Shown piece after piece: positions 31,156 through 43,600 of a stretch of 64,000 bases of DNA. Location: positions 4,153,953 to 4,217,952 of the forward strand of contig RPFO01000027.1 of NCBI GenBank assembly GCA_009746045.1, read 5' to 3'. Under the pieces are notes generated by a model. It was not told the DNA's origin and made no database searches. It worked only from the letters and a program-made list of their open reading frames with translations. This DNA is from Mesostigma viride. Taxonomy: Eukaryota; Streptophyta; Mesostigmatophyceae; Mesostigmatales; Mesostigmataceae. Within the stretch, counting starts at the first letter, position 1; every line of letters begins with the position of its first letter. The translations under genes and the position numbers were made by a program.

Positions 31156-31569
31156 GAAAATTATCTCCCCTTGGCTAGGAAGCCCAGGGCCATGTGTTTG
31201 CATTGAACATTATTACGGAAGAAATACGTAAGCAGCGTTACTACTAGGTCTGCAAACCCTACTATGCTGACTCGTTTGCCCCAGCCAACCTAGGCCACAC
31301 ATAAGGAAAATGCTCGTATTGTGTCAAAACGTGCACCCTTCAATACCAGCTATCCTTACTAGACTTACAAACTAAATGGATCCACTGTGCTAAATGACAA
31401 CTAACCCACCAACCCTGCATACATCATCACCAAGCTCAGGATGCCGCTGACCTTAAAGGGCAAGCACACCGCAGCACTGAAGGCCGTTTTTTGTAACGTG
31501 CCCGTTTCATTGTGAACCCTGCATGCATGGTTTCAATTTTCATGGGGATCCTGGCGATGATGCTCTCAG

Positions 31570-31662
31570 TGGACCTCGCTGAAGGAGGCGGTGGAAGCTG
31601 GCGATCTGGATGAAGTCCAGCGCTTCATCGCTAACGGCGTAGATGTGAATGCCACACTGGAT
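31570..31662 (+). CDS. Ankyrin N-terminal cap exon
   Basis: 31 codons, WTSLKEAVEAGDLDEVQRFI then NGVDVNATLD, the usual opening (AA..GD...V..LI..GADVN) of an ankyrin domain. Acceptor CTCTCAG, donor GTAAGT. No in-frame ATG immediately upstream, so an earlier exon is required. A paralogous exon lies at 61193. Confidence 0.75.
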
Positions 31663-34600
31663 GTAAGTTCTGACTTTCTCCTGCTGGGTATACAGTGTGT
31701 CTTTGCTTTGGTGATGCCATGTAGCTCTGCAACTATCACGTTAGCCGTGCAACGCCCAGCTTCTATGCCCAGAATACGCCCAGCAGCCTTGCTCAGGCTT
31801 CAATCCTCCTGACGCGGCGCCTAAACTAATTGACCCAAAGTAGAATGCTTGGTTGCCTTTGCTTGTAATCAATTCGCGGAAGGCCTACCAAATGCAGAGC
31901 ATGGCATGCATGCAGTCACAAGCAGGCATGTTGTGTTGTGTCTATTGAGGGTGGCCCTGAATATAGTGCTGCAATGTCGGCATTTCTTTTGCCCCATGCA
32001 TTTCCCGCATAGGGGCCCGCCCATGGTGGCATATGCGTATTTTCTTTACCCCATCACCCTTGATGCATGGGCGGGGTTGCGCCCATCCAGTCTCATGTGT
32101 GTATCTTCTTTGCCCCGGTACCCTCGGGGATGGCCCTCTGCATGTTTCTTTATTACCTGTTTCCCTGGATGGAGGTGGCAAGCAGGGTCGTTTTTGCCCG
32201 TATTATGAGGCAACTCGCTTGGGGGTGATAACGAGCTAGCAGAATGCAGGCTACTTAGCCCCGTGTCCGCCATGCAATTTGGGTCACTTCTGTATAGCCT
32301 TGGTTATATCCCTTCTGCTTGCACCGCGAGGGTCACGCTCCCTGGCCAGACAGAAACACATGCCTTTATATATCGTTGGCGTGCAGCGGCATGTTTTGGC
32401 GGCATTATGCTTTATGATTCTTTCAGCTGAGGAGCGTTGGTCGGGCCAGTTATGCGACAAGCTATGTCTACAACGTTATTATAACCCTTTCAAGAATGTG
32501 CTGCAAGCATTCGGCTGCTTGTTACTAAGCGTTCTGGCCGGGGCATGTGAATGTGTACCTTCGAAACTCCTTCATTGCAATGAACTAGCAACCCCTTTAA
32601 TGGTGAAGACGCTTTTTGGGCACGCCTTACGATGTCTGGGGGGAGCGAGCAGGCGTGGACCTTGCTTCTGGCGGTTGCTATTTCCTTTTTTAGGAGCTTA
32701 TTGCACTACATGTTGGGTAAAATCCAGCCATCGTGCTGTCTGCGCGGCAGCCTGCTTGCTGCCTGCGGTAAAACACCTTGCGACATCTCGTGTACGAAAG
32801 ATGGTCTTATAACATGATACAATCAGGGCTTTTCATTTGTTTTCGATCACAGTTTAAGAAAATAATTTGTCGTTAAGTGTCTACTGTTTTTGATCATCAC
32901 GCCAGTGGTATATGTCCCAGAAAGCAATGGTGGCCGTCTCGTCACGTTCTCCACCGCCCTGTCGGGCTTTCCTTCCTAATACTGCTAGAGCAGAAGCTGA
33001 GGGATGCTGGCGGTGGGATGGAAGCATCGCTCTTTGTGCAGCACCGCAGGCGGCAATGCGTGCTTTTCTCGCCATGCAGGCGCGCAGGATTGAACATCTG
33101 TGTTCTTTATGAGGAATGTCTGCTGGCCAGATTTGGGTTTTGTTCTGCTCTGTCTGCCTCTGCATCAGCGACATGTGATGTGGCTGGGTGTGGTGGGTAC
33201 AGTCAGTGTGATGGAAGCGTGCGCAGCATCTTCCTTACCGCCTGGTATTGTGCTGATCTGGGGAAGCTTCTCGCTCACGTTATCCGCGCCCTCTCTCATC
33301 GTTGTGGCCCAGCTGCAATGATGGTTGTGGATTGCTGGTCATGACTCATCGTCATGCCTGTCATGATGTCAGTATTGGTACTGCAAGGTTACGACCTTGC
33401 TTTTGGCCCTTTTCTGCCCTCTTACCAACTCCTGAGGTATTCTAGAATGCTCGCATCTTTCCACCTCGTTCTCTGGGCCATTTCCGTTGTTCTGTGCCTG
33501 TTTGTCAAGGGCAAGTGGTTTATGTGGGTTTCATCCCCAGACCCCAGGGATCCTTGTTGGACCTCTCCTAAGCCTCTTGGTTTCCCGGCTGCACGTGTTT
33601 GTACCGTCCAGCTCGTCCCACTATATTCACCATCGGCTGTTTGCCAGCTGAGGGTTACCCAGGCCCTCTCAAGGCCTGTCATGGCCACACGACGGTCCTT
33701 GCTATCTAGTTTGCCTGCTACCTCCTGTCTTTGCCAGCCCCGTTCTCATTTTTGATGCCAGAGTGGCACTTCCGCTCTGACCGCACCCCGCGATGTACAT
33801 GCTGTTCCTCTTGTTTGGACCATGGTTCACAAGGCCTGTTGCATTCGCGCAAACTCAACCTGCGTTAACTGCGTGTATAGGATGCGCCATGGAAGCAATG
33901 CTTGCTGGCAAAAGCTCGCAAGATAATACCTCAAAAGTCTACATCACATTGGCACTGACCGATTCCAACGGTGATGTTTAGGTGAATCCAAGTTAAGACG
34001 TGAGTGTTTTTACCTCAAAAGCTTACGTATCATGGGAACTCAACAAGCTTTATTGCACCTGATGATATGTCGATGGGTGAGATCCTGCCCAGGACTCCAC
34101 AATGTCTTACCTGCTAAGTTTCTGCGGTTTCCTGTGTGGTTTTGTGGGTTTTGGTTTCCATCGCACGCTGTGTGGCTTCTGCGTTCAGAGAGGACGCACC
34201 CCGCTCTGGATTGCATCCCAGAAGGGCCATCTGGACATTGTGACGCACCTTGTCGCCATCGGTGCGGACTTGGGCATCACGGACTGGGTCAGTGTTTCTC
34301 TCCATTGTGGTCATCGACATGCTTGTGTCCTCCCCTTGGCTGCGTGACCCTTGACCCTTGCCCCATCCATTGGTGGATTGCATGCGCAGGCAAGCAACAC
34401 ATAAGCATGCGCGCTTGCTCCCGCCCACCTTTGATGTGCTATCCCCTTCCTTTCCTTCTGATAATGCTGGAGCTATTGCACTACATGTTGGGCAAGATCA
34501 CATAAGCATGCGCGCTTGCTCCGGCCCACCTTTGATGTGCTATCCCCTTCCTTTCCTTCTGATAATGCTGGAGCTATTGCACTACATGTTGGGCAAGAAC

Positions 34601-37600
34601 ACATAAGCATGCGCGCTTGCTCCCCACCTTTGATGTGCTATCCCCTTCCTTTCCTTCTGATAATGCTGGAGCTATTGCACTACATGTTGGGCAAGATCCA
34701 GCTACCCTGCTGTCTGCGCGGCAGCATGCTTGCTGCCTGCGTAAACTACCTCGCGACATCTCGTGTACGAAAGATGGTCTTATAACATGATACAAGCAGG
34801 GCTTTTCATTTGTTTTCGATCACAGTTTAAGAAAATAATTTGTCGTCAAGTGTCTACTGTTTTTGGTCATCACGCCAGTGGTATAGGTCCCAGAAAGCAA
34901 TGGTGGCCGTCTGGTCACGTTCTCCACCGCCCTGTCGGGCTTTCCTTCCTAATGCTGCTAGAGCGGAAGCTGAGGGATGCTGGCGGTGGGATGGATTTAA
35001 GGTGAGGGTCCCATGCCAGACCCCCTAAAACCATCTTATGGAATAACATGCAGGGCTGGCCTAGGGGGACCCGAGAGATGATTTTGGCATGTAAATGGGA
35101 TGTGTGGGGGTCCATCCCACCACTTGCTGAGGGTGGAATACACAATTATGCACCGGTATTGCGCTAAAAATAGCAAAGGACGTTATTTTTTACACATTTT
35201 GCCTAGGACAATGGGGGCATCATTTTGCATGTTTCAATCTATTTTCATTTAGTTCCCTGAGTTTGAAAATTTTCCACGTAATGGGCACCCCAAAATAGTC
35301 ATTATTCCATTACTTATAAATTCCCCCCCAAAAGACGTACTTTTTTGAGCATGGAAAAATAAAACAAATCAATAACACATCATCTGGCCTGGGGAGATAA
35401 AATCAAATACTAGACATAGGCAAACATCATCCCACAAAGTTTGAGCTCATTCTGACAACAAACGTTGGCCACCTGCGCAGACGCCAAGGAACGCCATAGT
35501 GAGTATTACAGCACACTAACACTTTCTTCGTCATCCAAATGGCTCCAGACCATGCCCAATTAGAGCACAACGTACAAGGAGGTGGCTGGGCACCTGATGT
35601 GCCCTTGCCTAACCTTGGCACGGGCAACCTCATGGGTGTGTGCACAGCAACAAGGCAGGTAGCTCTACATGTCTAGCCAACACTTCTAAAGCATATTCTA
35701 GGCTTAGGTTGTGAGCATCATACCAAAACGAAGGTGTCCAATGCAAATAGATCCTAGAAAGCCATATCCACTGATTGCCCAGCCAAGGGGAACAACAGAC
35801 AGGCCACAGAGAAAGCATACTTATCATACATGCCGCGTGCCAGGGCTTTTTACCATGGTTACTTTGCCTTGCTAGCATATGACAGGGCTGTCCCATAATT
35901 CAGTGGGAGAGAGGCCGAGAAAACAATGGTATCCCCTACCTACACGCAGTTCCACCCATGCAATATGCCCCTCAGAACGCCCACTATCGCCTTTCTTTCC
36001 AGCGCAACTGTTTGCTAAGATACAACCTTAACCTTGTGAGCCTCTAAGCACACTGAAGCCGCTGCTAAGAAAGTATGCGTCAATATTAATGCAAAACTGA
36101 GTGTTTTTACCAAACTCCTTCCAAGGAACGACTAGACAAATCCCTGACAACTTGCCAACATGCCACAGCTCACGATTTGACACGTCCCAGCGATGCAACC
36201 TAGATAAAATCACTGAAAGCTGCCAGGAATCTGGCGATGCGCATCACGGCACGGCATGCTACCTGGCGCTAACTGCGTGGAAAGAAGGCGAAAACTTGAG
36301 TTGACAAGCAGTTACGTTAAATAGTGCCGGAACCTTTTGCCCACTGAGGCAAATCGGTCCGTCACACTATTTTGCCCGGAATAACCACTTCCGAGCACCC
36401 AAGTTCATTCGGCCGAATTAACTTGGGTGCTCGGAAGTGGTTATTCCGGGCAAAATAGTGTGACGGACCGATTTGCCTCAGTGGGCAAAAGGTTCCGGCA
36501 CTATTTAACGTAACTAAAACCTGGCCTTGTGGAGGGGGGACGAAGAGCCTGAGACATCCGCCTAGGCCACTGAGCACGCACCACTAAATGCGCCGGAGCT
36601 GCCTCAGTGAGGATTCGAACCCCTGACCTCCAAGGTGCACAGGTTTAGGCTTTAAAGAAGCGAAATCTTTATAAGGGGACGCTACGCACGGGATTGTACC
36701 ATTACCGACATGGTCCTTTGCCCAGCGGCGCAAGAAAGACCAACCTTCCATGGAAAGATAAGACACGCATCCGGCGAGCCTGGACAGCGTCTTACCAAAA
36801 ATGACGGAAATCTCACAAACCCCTGGCGAATTTCGTTAGGATTTTCTGTTAACGATGTAAACGCATCCTTGACGCTAGTTGAAGCCCACGAAACCTGACA
36901 ATCACCGCCGCCAGCGTGCATTCTAATTTCTTCCTTGCGGCGAAAATTTCGGATTGGACCCCCGCGGCGATGGTCATCAATAAAATTATCGACATTGCAA
37001 CGCGCACAAACTTAGCCATGAAATAACATCGTCTTCAAGATTCTCGCAGTTTCTCTGCATTCTGCATGTTATATTTGTCTAGTTTTGCCTGAAAGCCGTC
37101 GCCATGGCCAGCTCCGCTAGGGGTGCGCGCACCGTGCACCACTTCTTCACGGTACGGACGGGTGCCGCGAATTTTTTCGGCGCCAAAAAATTTGCGCCAG
37201 GACCGTCAACGTAAGCGTCGCTCGTTGTGCAGCACCGCAGGCCGCAATGCGTGCTTTTCCCGCCATGCAGACACGCAGGATTGAACATCTGTGTTCTTTA
37301 TGCGGAATGTCTGCTGTCCAGTGGTGGGTTGTGTTCTGCTCTGTCTGCCTCTGCATCAGCGACATGTGATGTGGCTGGGTGTGGTGGGTACAGTCAGTGT
37401 GATGGAAGCGTGCGCAGCAGCTTCCTTTACGCCTGGTATTGTGCTGATCTGGGGAAGCTTCTCGCCCATGTAATCCGCGCCCTCTCTCACCGTTGCAGCC
37501 TAGCTGCAATGACGGTTATGGCTAGCTGCAATTCACGACTCATCCTGCCTGTCATGATGGCAGGCTGTTAGGAATGCTACTGCAAGCATATGCACCTGCT

Positions 37601-40600
37601 GTTCGCCCTTTTTTTAGTTTTTCTATCAAGTTCGTTGGGTGCTTGCTCGCATCTCATCGTCACCTCGTACACAGACCCCGGTCTTTTGTTGGCCATGGTC
37701 GTTCCGCTCCTTTGCACGGCTGTCATGGGGAAGATCTGGTGCATGTGCCAACCAACCCCATGCCCTTTTCCTGGATGTCTCCTACAATAGCACTCGTGGT
37801 TGCCTGGCCGCACGTGTTGGTACCGTCCATCTCGTCCCACGATGATCCCATTTCTCCCCTCCCACCGTTTGTTCCCCTCTTCCGGCTTGTTGCACTTCTT
37901 ATCAAGCATTTGATGTGTAGCCCTACACCCATGATGATGGCACTCTTGGATACGGGGCAGGCCATGGCAGGCATGACTCCTGGCATCAAGTCCATGTCTA
38001 GAAAGTGGTCCTGTGGGAGCATTTACTGACCAAGGTGTCTGTGGGTAGCGGCTCTTTCCCTCTCCACCATCCTGTCCACTGTTTCTGAAGCATTTCATGT
38101 CACTGCAGCCCTACATCAGTGGTGGTGGCAGTGTTGAGTATGGAGCAAGCCAGGGCAGGCATGGCCCCTGGCAGTTAATCTACGTCTACCAAATGGTCCT
38201 GAGTGTGGGACTGTGGGTTGACCAGGGTGTCTTTGGGTAGGGGCTCTTTCGCTTTCCAGCATCCCATACTCCGTTTCTACGTATGCTGATGTGTCTACAC
38301 GCTTTCGTTTTGTTTTCCACTGGCTGCTTCATTCAGGATGGCTGTACCCCGCTTCACGTGGCAATCGAACGGGGCCATCTGGACATCGTGTCCCACCTGG
38401 TCGCCAGCGGTGTTTAGAACCTCATTCCCTCTACACAACGTATCCCATACTTTGTTTCCGCAGATGCTGATGTGTCTACACACTTATGTTTTGTTTTCCA
38501 CTGGCTGCTTCATTCAGGATGGCTGTACCCCGCTGCACGTGGCATCCCAGGGGGGCCATCTGGACGTTGTGAAGCAGCTTGTTGTGAGCGGTGCAGACAA
38601 GGGGGCTAGAAACAAGGTAAGCTTTCACATCCAGCCCGGTGCCCAGCGTGCATGTGTTCTCCTGTCGGTTATGTGACCCTTGGGCCTTGGCCCACGCCCC
38701 ATCCTACTGTGTGTTGCATGCACAGGCAAGCAATACAGCAGCTTCATTCCCGTTTGGTCGCCCCATTTGGTAACCACAGGACGCACCACGGCTTCTCGCA
38801 GCATCGTTCTTTACACGCTAAAACTACACTTGACTGCTTGTTGCCATAATCATGCTATGTGACTGTTTATCAGAAGTGAGGTGGTGGTCAGTGCGGCAAC
38901 AGCTGCATGCTAACCATTTGTTTCTCCAGAGGAAGTGTGCGGCGTAACAAGGTCATGGCCTAAACTCAAGTGTAGTCTTGTTTGCTGTCCGTGTGGCCAT
39001 GACAGATCTTGATCAGACCACCGCCCTTGATGGGCTTTCTTCCTTTCCAAGAATGTTGGCAGCCGAAGCTGAGGGATTCGGGCGCTGGGATGGAAGACAC
39101 TATCCTTTGTGCAGCGCCACAATGGCAAAGTGTGCTTTCCCTGCCACGTTGGCAAATACGTGCGTATACATTTCTTGTTTTTGGTCCATTGGAGTTCCTT
39201 CCCACCAAGAGAAACATTTATTTTACATTTTTGTGTGCTAGGCTTTATACAGACAGCCTATACCACACCTTCAAACTCAGTGCACATCATCATCAAGTTG
39301 GTTATTGTAGCACCATGCTGGGGGCCCAGCATACTAGAACACAAGGTGTTGCCCCTCTTAGAAGCGTGGGTGGGTGGGTGGGAGCTGAAAAGAGGCCTCC
39401 CTACGTCCCCTACACCACTCTAAGTACTGACTGTCATTCACACTGCGCCACGCAGGCCTGCCGGCTGGCGCAGGTACAAGGTGTACTAACTGCCCATCAC
39501 AGTTGCGCCATGCCTGGCGGCTGGCGCAGGTACAAGGTTCAGTGGCGTACGTTAGAAGCTACCTAGACCTGCACTAGGGAACCACACTCAGCCTCGGCAC
39601 AAAAAGGGCCAGCCGGTGCAGTACCCACCCTCGTGACAAGCGCTAGTCTTACGCTACCTACGGCAGGTCGGTCCCCTTTGAGTCCGTCCACGCGACATAT
39701 ATAAAATGAGCGAAGCTCACCAAATACATTTCTTGTTTTTGGTCCAATGGAGTTCCTTCCCACAAAGAGAAACATTTATTTTAGATTTTTTTGTGCTAGG
39801 CTTTATTCGGACAACCTATACCACACCTTCAAACTCAGTGCACATCATTATCAAGTTGGTTATTGTAGCGCCATGCTGGGGGCCCAGCATACTAGAACAC
39901 AAGGTGATGCCCCCACACCTCCTACCTGGCCACCAAGGCTGTCGCCAGCCTTGGTGCCGAGTTCTTTCCGCCCATGGCCCCCCTCCTGCACGCTGCCGCG
40001 GCTGTACTGCTGCCCCCGTGTGGCCACTACGTTTTCCCGGCGGACGCAGGGCGGCACCCATGTCGTTCCCCGCGTTAGGGGGGCGGTTTCCAGCGGCTGC
40101 TCGTTAGACCTTACGCCCCCGGACCGTCTCTCACAATCCCAGGACCCATCACCAGTCCCACCCCTGAGGCCGGGATTTCCCGGCATTGAAGCCATTGTGG
40201 TGATAGGCCCTCTACCCTACCGAGGCGTTGGCTTGGCAACTGCTTAGCCAAAGCCCCGACCAGGGCTTGTGTATAGGTAGGAAAATTTTCTGGCATAGAT
40301 ATGCCCGCCTTGCTGAACCGAACTCTTTATTGCCTTTCCTATAATGCATCATACAGGATAAAAACAAAGGCGATAAAACAGCCAGAATTTCAGCCCCGCC
40401 AGGCGACCATTCTTTGCTGAAAAACTGGGCAATGATGAAGAGCGCGCTCTCCCACCAAGATTCGCTCCAGCCCCGCATCCTCCCTGAAACTTCCGTCTGG
40501 CCACAGGCCGAAAGATCGGTTCCGCTGTCAGGCTCCTGGGAGTTATGGGCTACCCTGGCACCCCGCGCTAGCCATCTCCACGCTTAAGGCAGATTCGCCT

Positions 40601-43600
40601 CCACCTGTGATTCTTTCCACCGTAGCCGCTGGCCCTGGCCTGTATGGCTCCTTCCCTGACATTGTCCAACTTAAAATGCAGCTCCCCCAGTGCCAGGAAG
40701 CTGCTTGCCGCACCCAGGGGTAGAGGGGAGTCGTCAGTGCGCCCAGCGCAGGAAATCACACCCTTTTACTCAAATCGTAGAGCCCCCCCCCCCCCAGCAG
40801 CCATTCCCGTGGCCTGTAATGATTGGTGGCGAGCATAAAGAAATTTATTCTAGGCGTCTCCACGCCCGGAGAGGCCGATAGCATCGTCTTACATTCAGCG
40901 CAGCCGCCATGGCGGCCAGCCGACCTTGCCAGCAAATGCTGGGATAAAGTTGCAAAGCTGAAAAGAGGCCTCCCTACGTCCCCTACACCACTCTAAGTAC
41001 TGACTACCATTCACATTGCGCCACGCAGGCCTGCCGGCTGGCGCAGGTACAAGGTGTACTGACTGCCCATCACAGTTGCGCCACGCCTGGCGGCTGGCGC
41101 AGGTACAAGGTTCAGTGACGTACGTTAGAAGCTACCTAGGCCTGCACTCCGGAACCACACTCAGCCTCGGCACAAAAAGGGCCGGCCGGTGCAGTACCCT
41201 CGTGACAAGCGCTAGTCTTATGCTACCTACAGCAGGTCGGTCCCCTTTGAGTCCGTCCACGCGACATATATAAAATGAGCGAAGCACAACAACTTGTCAA
41301 AATAAATACGGCAGTACGTTTTTTTTTTGCCCCGATGTATTATGCGCGTATTTTTTCCCGAATACATGAGTTGGACTTGGAATCTTTCAAGGTTCGAGCT
41401 GGGGCAGCGCTTGGCGCCAGGTCAACCGGACCGTGGCGCGGCGCCTACCTTCACCAAGATTTTCTTATATACATGAACTTAGCTCGATTACTAGGAACCA
41501 GGCTTTTCGCAAGTCCGGTAATGACTTGGCAGTTGGCAAGCTAAATGAAATCACACGGAGAGAGTGCCAGCAGGATGAAAATGCCAGTTGTGTTGGGAAC
41601 GTGGCACATAACATAGCCTGTATCATTAATATTGCATGGCGGTGTGCCAATGGATTTTGCTCTAAGGGCAAACGTGTTTTTTGCCAAACAGGGCCAGAGC
41701 ATAAATTTGTGGCGAAAAAAACTGTCACGGTGAAGGATGCTCTGGGAAAACGGTTTCGCAGCTGAAGTTTAGCTGCCCATTTTGCGGCCACAATTTTACC
41801 AGTAGCGATGGTAGGCAGATTAGTGCGACCCGGATGCGTGCACATTTTGCGGGCATCGCAGGGCAGGGCATAGATGCTTGTCCTGACGTGAAGATTGGGC
41901 AGAAACGGAGGTTAGAACTCCAGGAGTTGTGGGGCAAGAAGGGTGGGCTGAAGGCGAGGAAGCAGCAGCACCTTAGCTCCAGGACAATGGCGGAGAGCGG
42001 CCATGGCCTTGCTTCGGGGTCGGCCGGTGCAGGAGATCCTTTGCCAGCAGACAATCACAATCACAATTACGGTGGAAGGTTGGTACCAGGGAATAAGTGC
42101 AAGGAATGCGTACAGTGAATTGTGGTGGCAGGCATAATTTAATCTGCACTATTCCTTGCACTTATAAATTATTCCATACCAAGTACCAGCCACCTGGTAG
42201 GAATAAGTGCCCATGTTGTTGCCCAACGTGTTGGTAACATGGTTGCACAATGCATGCTTTATTACTTGATACACGTTGTCTTATTGATGTATGGAATGCC
42301 TGCCAATAGTGGAGCTGTTATGCGGTTGTTAAAATAATTATTCATTCATGACTCATTTTGACATAGACAATGATAGCTGGTCGTCTCATTCATAGTAATG
42401 GTTGTCAGTGTGTTCTGCACCTTGCCATGAGTGATATCCATGCATAACTATGCCCTAGAGGCCTAAACCCGAAAGGCCCATTCATAACCATGCTGTTAAG
42501 GCCAAAGTGCTCACTGCCGTATTCTAGTGACGTATTCTGCCGGGCTCCACGTATATACCCGTATTTTGGAGGCCGATGTATTTGACGTACCGACGTATTT
42601 GCCAACCTGGTCTCCCTGCCATGCAGACGCGCCTGGAGAGTCTCTGCACATCCGCTGGGCTGTGTTTTGCTTTGCCTGCCTCAGTATTTGTGACATTTGG
42701 TGTGGCTGGTTGTGGTGGGTCTATTCTGTGGGGTGGATGCTTGTGCAGCGTCTTCTTTACAGTTGGTGTTGTTCTGATGCGGAAATGCGTTGTGCCTATT
42801 TCCGTGTCTGGCCTTTCACGACGCGTTCGGCTGTTTGCTGTGAAGGTTACCCAGACCCTGCCGAGTCTATCACATAGTGCACTCTTGGTGCCGCACAGGC
42901 TGCTATGCCTGCTCCTTGGTTTTCCTTAGTGTTTGTCAGCCCCGTCCAGACTCATCTTTGGTGCAATCGGGCCGGGCCGCTCCCACTTAGCAACAGCCCT
43001 CATGTCTTCCCCTTGTTTCTCGCATGTTGTCAAGAGGGAAGCTAGGTCTATTTCATGCGCGCAGAGTCAAGCCGCGTTAACTGCCCGTACAGGACGTGCC
43101 ATGGCAGCCATGCTTGCTGGCAATGAGGCTCGCAAGACAATACCTGTAAGAGTCTACACCGCATTACCACTGACCAAACCCAACCATGATGTCCATGGGT
43201 GTAATCCTGCCCGTTGCTCCACAAAGCCTTACCTGCTACGTTTCTGTGGTTGCCTGTGCGGGTCTTTTGGGTATTGGTTTCCATGCTGTTTTCAGGCTGG
43301 GACCACTCCGCTGCACATTGCATCGGAGAAGGGCCATTTGGGCATTGTGGAGCACCTCATTGTGAGCGGTGCAGACGCGGACACGAAGACCAAGGTGGAA
43401 TTTTACGTTTCCTGTGGTGGACAGTGTGCACTCACCCTCCCTCTTGACCATCCTGTACACTGTTTCTCAAGCATGTCATGTCACTGCAGCCCTACATCAG
43501 TGGTGGTGGCAGTGTTGAGTATGGAGCAAGCCATGGCAGGCATGACCCCTGGCAGTTAATCCAATCGGTCCTGAGTGTGGGACCGTGGGTTGACCAGGGT

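Larger units (their letters stand above)
36310..36650. mobile_element. 341-bp foldback insertion with tRNA-like module
   Basis: Present in block A copy 1 and absent from copy 2, where the flanks join as AAGCCTTTAAAG. Consists of a palindrome (36311-36514) and a tRNA-like part (36515-36650). No clear target-site duplication. Confidence 0.8.
35002..37211. mobile_element. PIF/Harbinger-like insertion, copy 1
   Basis: Compared with uninterrupted sites (44438, 51985), 2.2 kb is inserted at TTAA. Ends are GGTGAGGGTCC and the inverse of CGTTGACGGTCC, with TAA on both sides. A 3-bp TWA target duplication with G-rich TIRs fits PIF/Harbinger. No transposase could be recognised. A near-palindrome (AATTTTTTCGGCGCCAAAAA) lies near the right end. 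Confidence 0.5.
34600..38411 (+). repeat. Duplicated block A, copy 1
   Basis: Matches 46668-50138 with few differences apart from a 341-bp insertion (36310-36650) present only here. Both copies end inside an ankyrin exon. Confidence 0.9.
38412..43310 (+). repeat. Duplicated block B, copy 1 (4.9 kb)
   Basis: Matches 53910-58810 at an offset of 15498-15500 bp with very few substitutions. It contains an ankyrin exon, the composite repeat and a BED-finger fragment, and ends inside exon 43296. Confidence 0.93.

Noticed and set aside
30583-31203. Long minus-strand open frames (up to 206 codons) with SLHFT and SAQLS repeats
   Set aside because: Pure consequence of the pentanucleotide satellite; every frame stays open and the peptide is just the repeat.
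37104-37210. Coding first exon starting MASSARGARTVHHFF with donor GTAAGC
   Set aside because: The good start context and two synonymous differences from the copy at 48831 are tempting, but the frame runs out of the inserted element and the donor is made by the target site; only three differences exist, too few to argue selection.
37574-38029. 151-codon open frame repeated in four blocks
   Set aside because: Conserved because block C was duplicated recently; stops and frames change in the copy at 44438-45340 and it has no family resemblance.
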